A stretch of DNA of 5,766 bases from Candidatus Saccharimonadota bacterium (lineage in GTDB: Bacteria; Patescibacteriota; Saccharimonadia; Saccharimonadales; Saccharimonadaceae): positions 1-5,766 of the forward strand of contig JAQGGY010000049.1 of assembly GCA_028289095.1 (NCBI GenBank). The letters run 5' to 3'. A program made the translations under genes and the position numbers. Below are positions 1-4,245 of the stretch, in pieces. Every line of letters starts with the position of its first letter. Position 1 is the first letter of the stretch. The notes below the pieces were generated by a model. That model searched no databases. It was not told the DNA's origin and saw nothing but the letters and a program-made list of their open reading frames with translations.

Positions 1-209
1 ATAGCGTGATTGATGCGGCTAGTATGGCACGGGCTATATCGAACAAGCCGAGTGTGGTTATCGCGCATACCATTCCAGGTAAAGGTGTGGATTTTATGGA
101 ATACGATTACAAATGGCACGGCGTTCCGCCAAATAAAGAGCAGGCAAAAGAGGCGCTAAAAAAACTACGTACGCTGAACGGCAAGATTACTTCAGGAGAT
201 ATCGAATAA
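1..209 (+). CDS. Transketolase N-terminal subunit, 3' end (5' partial)
   Basis: This is the last 68 or so residues of the thiamine-diphosphate-binding half of transketolase, which transfers two-carbon ketol units between sugar phosphates in the cytoplasm. The reading frame is open to the left edge of the window, so the GTG at position 6 is an internal valine codon and not a start. What is visible is the characteristic end of the domain: the block HTIPGKGVDFMEYDYKWHG followed by PPN, matching the GKGV-FME-x-WHG-x-PN pattern of bacterial and archaeal split transketolase N subunits. A short charged helix (KEQAKEALKKL) and a polar tail precede the TAA at 207-209. The stop overlaps the ATG of the C-terminal subunit gene by one base (TAATG), so the two halves are probably translationally coupled and made in equal amounts. 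Identification is firm because the matching C-terminal half follows directly. Confidence 0.9.
   Translation, partial: SVIDAASMARAISNKPSVVIAHTIPGKGVDFMEYDYKWHGVPPNKEQAKEALKKLRTLNGKITSGDIE
194..198 (+). promoter_or_regulatory. Ribosome binding site of transketolase C subunit
   Basis: AGGAG lies 10 bases before the ATG at 209 and within the last codons of the upstream subunit gene. It shows that this organism does use Shine-Dalgarno initiation, in contrast to the SD-less starts at 3196 and 3232. Confidence 0.7.
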
Positions 210-1204
210 TGAGTTACCCATTAAACCCAGATATTTATAATGGAGATGTAAAATTAGAGCCAATTCGAGCAGGTTTTGGACGCGGCTTAAAAGCGGCGGG
301 TGAAGCGAATGAAAGTATAGTCGCACTATGTGCTGATCTGACCGACAGTACGCAGATGTCATTATTTAAAGCAGCGTTTCCAAAACGATTTGTTGAAATT
401 GGTGTTGCCGAACAAAACCTAGTGACAGTTGCAAGCGGTATGGCGCGCGCGGGTAAAATACCGTTCACTAGTAGCTATGCTGCATTCAGTCCTGGTCGCA
501 ACTGGGAACAAATCCGTACGACGATCGCATTAAACGACATGCCTGTAAAAATTATTGGATCGCACGCTGGCATTAGCGTTGGTCCTGACGGTGCGACACA
601 CCAGATGCTAGAAGATATTGCATTGATGCGCGTTCTACCAAATATGGTTGTCATAGCGCCTGGCGACAGCATTGAAGCCGAGAAGGCGACGAAAGCAATC
701 GCAGAAAATGGTAAACCAACCTACATGCGTCTTGCCCGGGATAAAACGCCGATTTTTAGTACAGATGAGTCGCCGTTTGAAATCGGCAAAGCTTACGTAC
801 TGTACGAAGGACATGATGTGACATTACTAGGTACTGGGGCGCTCACTGCACAGTTGCTATTGGCTGCTGCTTTACTGAAGCAGATGGATATTCATGCTGA
901 AGTTATTCATGTTCCGACTATTAAGCCATTAGACGAAGAAACGATCTTGAAGAGTGTTCGCAAAACGGGCCGCGTGATGACGGTCGAAGAAGCGCAAATC
1001 GCTGGCGGATTCGGTGGAACGATTGCTGAATTATTAGGCGACAAACTACCAACACCACTACGTCGTATCGGCATGCTAGACCGTTTTGGCGAAAGCGGCG
1101 AACCAGCAGAATTAATGACATATTTCAAACTGGATGGTGTGTCAATTGCCGAGCAAGCAAAACAATTTATTAGCGATGTACCACGCTACCATCAAGGATT
1201 TTAA
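209..1204 (+). CDS. Transketolase C-terminal subunit (pyrimidine-binding and C-terminal domains)
   Basis: A 331-residue second half of a split transketolase, a usual length for this subunit. It would pair with the upstream N subunit to form the active enzyme of the non-oxidative pentose phosphate pathway. The pyrimidine-binding domain spans roughly residues 15-180. It contains EIGVAEQN, in which Glu68 corresponds to the glutamate that activates the thiamine diphosphate aminopyrimidine. It continues with FTSSYAAFSPGRNWEQIR (about 86-103), SHAGISVGPDGATHQMLEDIALMR (118-141, with His131 in the GATHQ active-site loop) and the domain-closing YMRLAR (172-177). The C-terminal domain (about 190-320) has the VTLLGTGALTAQLLLAA segment, VEEAQIAGGFGGTIAELL and a final FGESGEPAEL motif typical of transketolase C subunits. 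DXS and the pyruvate dehydrogenase E1 beta subunit share this fold, but the split arrangement and the GEPAEL ending favour transketolase. The start at 209 is supported by AGGAG and the TAATG overlap. Confidence 0.95.
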   Translation: MSYPLNPDIYNGDVKLEPIRAGFGRGLKAAGEANESIVALCADLTDSTQMSLFKAAFPKRFVEIGVAEQNLVTVASGMARAGKIPFTSSYAAFSPGRNWEQIRTTIALNDMPVKIIGSHAGISVGPDGATHQMLEDIALMRVLPNMVVIAPGDSIEAEKATKAIAENGKPTYMRLARDKTPIFSTDESPFEIGKAYVLYEGHDVTLLGTGALTAQLLLAAALLKQMDIHAEVIHVPTIKPLDEETILKSVRKTGRVMTVEEAQIAGGFGGTIAELLGDKLPTPLRRIGMLDRFGESGEPAELMTYFKLDGVSIAEQAKQFISDVPRYHQGF

Positions 1205-1210
1205 GGGGGA
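1203..1210 (+). promoter_or_regulatory. Ribosome binding site deciding the aldolase start
   Basis: A purine-rich AAGGGGGA ends 4 bases before ATG 1215. In-frame ATGs upstream at 1134 and 1176 lie inside the transketolase gene and would add residues foreign to the aldolase family, so 1215 is the start chosen here. Confidence 0.65.
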
Positions 1211-1214
1211 TATT

Positions 1215-2126
1215 ATGGGATTAACAATTAAACAGATTCGTGACAATACAATACGCGCTAGGCATCTAATGCAGCGCAGCCGTAGCCAAGGCTTTGCCGT
1301 CGGTGCATTTAATATCGATAACCAAGATACGATAATCGCTGTCGCACGCGCAGCCCAGGCAAAAAATGCACCTATATTGATGGAAGTGACGCACGATGAA
1401 GTCACCGCAATGGGTATTGATAATATTCGTGACATGGTTGATAACTACAAGGCCGAGTACGGGCTAGAAGTTTATATTAATCTTGATCATAGCCCTACAG
1501 TCGAAGGTGCAAAGCGTGGTATTGATGCAGGGTTCGAATTCATTCACATCGACATTTCACAGGCTAACAAAGAAGCTTCAGATGAAGAGATCATTGCGCA
1601 AACAAGAGAAGTGGTTGAGTATGCTAAATTTACAGGCGCTCTTGTCGAAAGCGAACCCCATTACTTTGGCGGTAGTAGTAATCTACATACAGAAGCATTT
1701 GACTATGAAGAGATTAGGAAAACATTTAGTACGCCAGAAGGCGCAAAAGCATTTATCGATGCGACTGGCATTGATACATTTGCGGCAGCAATTGGTAACT
1801 TGCATGGTAAATATCCTGTACCAAAGGAGTTAGACTTAGAATTATTGCAACGTATCCGCGACATGATTGATTGTAATATTAGCCTGCATGGGGGTAGTGG
1901 TACAGCGGCTCATTACTTTACTGAAGCGGCAAAGATTGGCGTTAGTAAGGTGAATATTAATAGTGACTTGCGCTTTGCTTTCCGTACGAACCTTGAAAGG
2001 ATTTTAGCTGAAAATCCTGATCAGTATGCTGTCGTGAAAATCATGGAACCAGTTCGTCAGGCTGTACAAGCAGTCGTCGAAGAGAAAATTGACGCATTAG
2101 GTAGCGCCGGTAAAGCTATTTTATAG
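1215..2126 (+). CDS. Class II ketose-bisphosphate aldolase, probably fructose-bisphosphate aldolase
   Basis: A 303-residue zinc-dependent class II aldolase, the usual length for the short (GatY/KbaY/Fba) branch. It would reversibly split fructose-1,6-bisphosphate into dihydroxyacetone phosphate and glyceraldehyde-3-phosphate in the cytoplasm. Visible motifs in order are GFAVGAFNIDN (26-36), the strand INLDHS with the expected catalytic Asp91 and zinc ligand His92, FIHIDIS (109-115), GNLHGKY with zinc ligand His197, and SLHGGSG with zinc ligand His225 in the phosphate-binding loop. These are followed by VNINSDLR (246-253) and the C-terminal IMEPVR...KIDALGSAGKA region. The acidic loop that usually reads E-x-ELG reads VESEPHYFGGSSN here (144-156), a departure that could affect specificity. 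Tagatose-bisphosphate or sedoheptulose-bisphosphate as substrate cannot be excluded. It follows transketolase by 10 bases, so it is almost certainly co-transcribed and ties the pentose phosphate steps to triose phosphates. Confidence 0.9.
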   Translation: MGLTIKQIRDNTIRARHLMQRSRSQGFAVGAFNIDNQDTIIAVARAAQAKNAPILMEVTHDEVTAMGIDNIRDMVDNYKAEYGLEVYINLDHSPTVEGAKRGIDAGFEFIHIDISQANKEASDEEIIAQTREVVEYAKFTGALVESEPHYFGGSSNLHTEAFDYEEIRKTFSTPEGAKAFIDATGIDTFAAAIGNLHGKYPVPKELDLELLQRIRDMIDCNISLHGGSGTAAHYFTEAAKIGVSKVNINSDLRFAFRTNLERILAENPDQYAVVKIMEPVRQAVQAVVEEKIDALGSAGKAIL

Positions 2127-2131
2127 TATTG

Positions 2132-2166
2132 TTGCGGCAATTAGAATTGCTTTTTAATTGCCGCAA
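2132..2166. repeat. Perfect 12-bp inverted repeat at a convergent gene junction
   Basis: TTGCGGCAATTA at 2132-2143 is exactly reverse complementary to TAATTGCCGCAA at 2155-2166, with an 11-base loop. The left arm includes the transaldolase stop codon and the right arm lies in that gene's last codons. Transcripts from either strand could fold into this hairpin. Its position between two converging genes suggests a shared transcript end or 3'-end stabiliser. Neither strand carries a T-run right after the long stem. Confidence 0.6.
2137..2155 (+). terminator. Possible intrinsic terminator after the aldolase gene
   Basis: GCAAT (2137-2141) pairs with ATTGC (2146-2150) around a four-base loop and is followed directly by five Ts (2151-2155), 11 bases past the aldolase stop. 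The short stem is weak by itself, and it is mutually exclusive with the longer 12-bp hairpin that contains it. On this strand the transketolase-aldolase operon would end here. There is no equivalent T-run for the minus strand. Confidence 0.4.
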
Positions 2167-3196
2167 GTAATGAATCAAATGATTTTTGAAATTTCTCGAC
2201 GCCTTCGCGCTCGAGTGTTCTTGCTACGTCGTCAAGATCTACGCCGACGTCATTGATTGCCTTGAAGGTGCGCTGCGCATTGGCGATCGTTTCTTTTGAA
2301 ATAGGTTTAATATCACGCTCAAGATGATCGATGATTTTTGCAATCGTGTCTTCGGGCAAAGTATTGATCGTATGTGATGCGACAAGGCTTCGTACGTATA
2401 ACAGGTCATCGTAATCTGGGTTTTTTGTTGAAGTAGATGCCCATAGTAAGCGTTGTACGTTGGTATCTTCATCTGTACTGGTGAAGTTTTTTAGAAAAAT
2501 TTCATATGCCAGGTGAGCCTGCGCTATCGCTGCTTTGCCACGTAATGCAAGCGCTTCGGGTGTACCGATCTGGTTGAGCTGGTTGTCGATTTCGTTGTCG
2601 ACACGGCTAATAAAGAATGACGCGACACTTACTGCTTTATTACCCTGTATGTGGGTGCTGGTGTGCGATTTAACGACTTGTTTATAGTGATCAAGGCTGA
2701 ATATTAACGTGACATTGACGTTAATCCCCTCGCTTAGAAGTGTCTGTATTGCTGGGATACCTGCATCGGTAGCGGGTACTTTTATCATTAGGTTTTTTAA
2801 ACCTAACTGCTGCCATAATGTTCGCGCCTGCGCGATAGTGCCAGCGGTATCATGTGCAAGCCGCGGTGATACTTCTAACGAAACAAAGCCGTCCTGCCCG
2901 TTGCTCGCATCGTAGACAGGCTCGAGGATTTTTGCCGCAGCACGAATGTCTTGGATGGCAATTCGCCAATAAATTTCTTCTTCATTTAAACCATCTTTTG
3001 ATAGTTGGGCAATCTGATCGTCGTAAAGATTACCGTGGGTAATTGCATTTTCAAATATGGTTGGGTTAGAGGTTAATCCGCGGATTCCTTGCTTGACATA
3101 GTGATCTAGATTGCCGCTCGTGATCAAATCACGACTAAGATTATCGAGCCAAGGACTTTGTTGATATGCGTGTGTAAGGTTTTGTAGAGCGTTCAT
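2141..3196 (-). CDS. tal: Transaldolase
   Basis: A 351-residue transaldolase of the longer type found in actinobacteria and cyanobacteria. It moves a dihydroxyacetone unit from sedoheptulose-7-phosphate to glyceraldehyde-3-phosphate, giving erythrose-4-phosphate and fructose-6-phosphate. Recognisable blocks are WLDNLSRDLI (17-25, with Asp18), IRGLTSNPTIFENAI (38-52), DGFVSLEVSP (102-111) and LMIKVPAT, in which Lys139 should form the Schiff base. NVTLIFS (161-167), SFFISRVD (193-200) and QRLLWASTSTKNPDYDDLLYV (248-268) follow. All expected active-site elements are present and the length is complete. It lies on the opposite strand to its pathway partners, converging on the aldolase gene and divergent from a PfkB kinase gene. 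No Shine-Dalgarno precedes the ATG; an extended -10 element ends only 7 bases upstream, so the mRNA is probably leaderless. The start is supported by the family-like N-terminus. A bifunctional transaldolase/isomerase is excluded because the protein ends after the single domain. Confidence 0.95.
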   Translation of the reverse strand: MNALQNLTHAYQQSPWLDNLSRDLITSGNLDHYVKQGIRGLTSNPTIFENAITHGNLYDDQIAQLSKDGLNEEEIYWRIAIQDIRAAAKILEPVYDASNGQDGFVSLEVSPRLAHDTAGTIAQARTLWQQLGLKNLMIKVPATDAGIPAIQTLLSEGINVNVTLIFSLDHYKQVVKSHTSTHIQGNKAVSVASFFISRVDNEIDNQLNQIGTPEALALRGKAAIAQAHLAYEIFLKNFTSTDEDTNVQRLLWASTSTKNPDYDDLLYVRSLVASHTINTLPEDTIAKIIDHLERDIKPISKETIANAQRTFKAINDVGVDLDDVARTLEREGVEKFQKSFDSLLAAIKKQF

Positions 3197-3224
3197 TGTT
3201 ATTAGTATATCAAACCTGTATCAT
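3196..3224 (+). promoter_or_regulatory. Promoter of the first PfkB kinase (probably leaderless)
   Basis: TTGTTA (3196-3201, 4 of 6 to TTGACA) and TATCAT (3219-3224, 5 of 6 to TATAAT) are separated by 17 bases. The -10 ends 7 bases before ATG 3232, placing the predicted transcript start at or next to the start codon. The -35 overlaps the transaldolase start codon on the other strand, so the two promoters share the same 35-base spacer and may compete. Confidence 0.5.
3204..3212 (-). promoter_or_regulatory. Extended -10 promoter of transaldolase (probably leaderless)
   Basis: Read on the minus strand, TGATATACT is an extended -10 element (TG-n-TATACT, 5 of 6 bases to TATAAT). Its hexamer ends 7 bases before the transaldolase ATG, so initiation should fall at or within a base or two of the start codon. 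I found no convincing -35, which an extended -10 promoter can do without. The same nine bases recur at 4206-4214 on the other strand ahead of the extended kinase. Confidence 0.6.
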
Positions 3225-3231
3225 AAGAAGT

Positions 3232-4197
3232 ATGGTAAAAATATGCGCAATAGGTGCGGCATCACAAGACGTCTTTATATCCGGTAAAGGTATTAGAGCG
3301 CAACTTGATCCGCAAACGAATGAATATGTTGAAAAATTTAAACTAGGTGCAAAATTAAACGTTGAAACAATAACGTTTGCAACGGGCGGCGGCGCGACAA
3401 ACGCGGCTGTTACGTTTGCCAGACAAGGCCTCGACAGTAACTTTATAGGCAAATTAGGCCATGACATTGCTGCAAGCGCAGTGATTGCCGAATTAGATGA
3501 CGAGCATGTCCGCACAGATGAAGTCGTGTATGATGCCACTCTTGGTACACAGTATTCAACCGTCCTATTAGCGGATACTGGCGAGCGTACAGTGTTGATC
3601 TACCGCGGCGCGGCGCATACTCATAATGCGGCGGAATATTCAAAAATTGACTATACTAAGTACGACTGGCTTTATATTTCTTCTTTTGCCGGTGCAATGG
3701 AAGCGCTAGACGCCGTCGTAACAAAAGCTAAAGCAAATGGCGTCAAGATTGCTATCAATCCTGGTGAGGGTGAATTGGCGAAAATGGCGCAACTGCGACC
3801 ACTCTTGGAAGACGTTGATATTATTTTTGTAAACAAAGAAGAAGCCGCGCAAATCGTCGAAGGTACTGAACTAGAAGAACTCGCTCGACACATGACCAAC
3901 TATGTCGCAGTTGCGGTGATATCAGATGGTCCGAATGGCGTCGTAGCGACTGATGGAAAAACAGTTGTACGTGCAGGTATGTACGAAGATGTACCTGTGA
4001 TTGACCGGACTGGCGCGGGCGATGCGTTTGGTTCTGGCTTTTTGTCCCAATGGGCGCAAGGAAAGTCGCTAAAAGATTCAATTGTGTTCGCAAGTGCAAA
4101 CTCAACATCTGTCGTTACTCAAATTGGCGCAAAGGGTGGTATATTGACAGCAAATGCAAAATTACACGAAATGCCGCTATCAGAAAAACCATTTTAG
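3232..4197 (+). CDS. PfkB-family carbohydrate kinase (ribokinase-like)
   Basis: A 321-residue member of the ribokinase/PfkB superfamily, which transfers phosphate from ATP to a sugar, sugar phosphate or nucleoside. The N-terminus MVKICAIGAASQDVF gives the usual first strand. The glycine-rich substrate-binding signature runs through TGGGATNAAVTFARQGL and FIGKLGHD (51-79). The lid-side GERTVLIYRGAA lies at 117-128, and FVNKEEA at 199-205. The nucleotide-binding SDGPNG is at 231-236, and signature 2, DRTGAGDAF, contains the catalytic base Asp264. The length is complete. The substrate is not readable; ribose, fructose, fructose-6-phosphate or a nucleoside are all possible. ATG 3232 is chosen because family members begin just before this strand; the TTG at 3196 would add 12 unsupported residues and overlap transaldolase. 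An AAGAAG sits almost against the ATG, too close for a normal Shine-Dalgarno. The divergent partner is transaldolase, which hints at joint control. Confidence 0.9.
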   Translation: MVKICAIGAASQDVFISGKGIRAQLDPQTNEYVEKFKLGAKLNVETITFATGGGATNAAVTFARQGLDSNFIGKLGHDIAASAVIAELDDEHVRTDEVVYDATLGTQYSTVLLADTGERTVLIYRGAAHTHNAAEYSKIDYTKYDWLYISSFAGAMEALDAVVTKAKANGVKIAINPGEGELAKMAQLRPLLEDVDIIFVNKEEAAQIVEGTELEELARHMTNYVAVAVISDGPNGVVATDGKTVVRAGMYEDVPVIDRTGAGDAFGSGFLSQWAQGKSLKDSIVFASANSTSVVTQIGAKGGILTANAKLHEMPLSEKPF

Positions 4198-4205
4198 CAT
4201 GAACG

Positions 4206-4214
4206 TGATATACT
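4206..4214 (+). promoter_or_regulatory. Extended -10 promoter of the extended PfkB kinase
   Basis: TGATATACT (TG-n-TATACT) begins 9 bases after the upstream kinase stop and predicts transcription from about position 4221. This gives a leader of roughly 25 bases. It is identical over nine bases to the transaldolase promoter element at 3212-3204 on the minus strand. No good -35 is visible. The following dyad overlaps the last bases of the -10. Confidence 0.55.
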
Positions 4215-4229
4215 ATCTGTAACAGATAG
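4213..4229. promoter_or_regulatory. 17-bp perfect dyad, operator-like
   Basis: CTATCTGT (4213-4220) and ACAGATAG (4222-4229) are perfect reverse complements around a single A. The dyad overlaps the end of the -10 element, covers the predicted transcription start and runs into the Shine-Dalgarno. That is where a dimeric repressor would bind. As RNA it could form a 7-bp stem with a TAA loop. No T-run follows, so it is not an ordinary terminator for the upstream gene. No repressor gene is visible in the window. Confidence 0.5.
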
Positions 4230-4233
4230 GGAG
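4228..4233 (+). promoter_or_regulatory. Ribosome binding site of the extended kinase
   Basis: AGGGAG lies 12 bases before ATG 4246 and only 3 bases before GTG 4237. The first spacing is long and the second too short, so the choice of start is not certain; I prefer the ATG. The first two bases of this site belong to the right arm of the dyad, so an RNA hairpin there could partly mask it. Confidence 0.5.
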
Positions 4234-4245
4234 TGGGTGCAAAGA

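Noticed and set aside
6..8. GTG at position 6 as the start of a small 67-residue gene
   Set aside because: The frame is open to the window edge and the translated region is the C-terminal end of a transketolase N subunit, so this codon is internal.
236..241. TATAAT inside the transketolase C-subunit gene as a promoter
   Set aside because: It lies 27 bases after the start codon, has no TG extension or visible -35, and has no start codon with an SD at a suitable distance downstream.
209..1204. DXS or pyruvate dehydrogenase E1 beta identity for the transketolase C subunit
   Set aside because: DXS is normally a single long protein and E1 beta pairs with a different alpha subunit. The WHG motif of the upstream partner and the GEPAEL ending fit split transketolase.
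1134..1214. Aldolase start at ATG 1134 or 1176, giving a longer N-terminus
   Set aside because: These codons lie inside the transketolase gene and have no clear ribosome binding site. The AAGGGGGA before ATG 1215 and the family-like N-terminus favour 1215.
2141..3196. Plus-strand ORFs opposite transaldolase (for example 2709-2915 and 2854-3042)
   Set aside because: They are antisense to a well-conserved enzyme gene, have no recognisable domains and no ribosome binding sites.
3196..3231. TTG start for the first PfkB kinase at 3196
   Set aside because: It would add 12 residues not seen in PfkB proteins and would overlap the divergent transaldolase start. ATG 3232 begins right at the first conserved strand.
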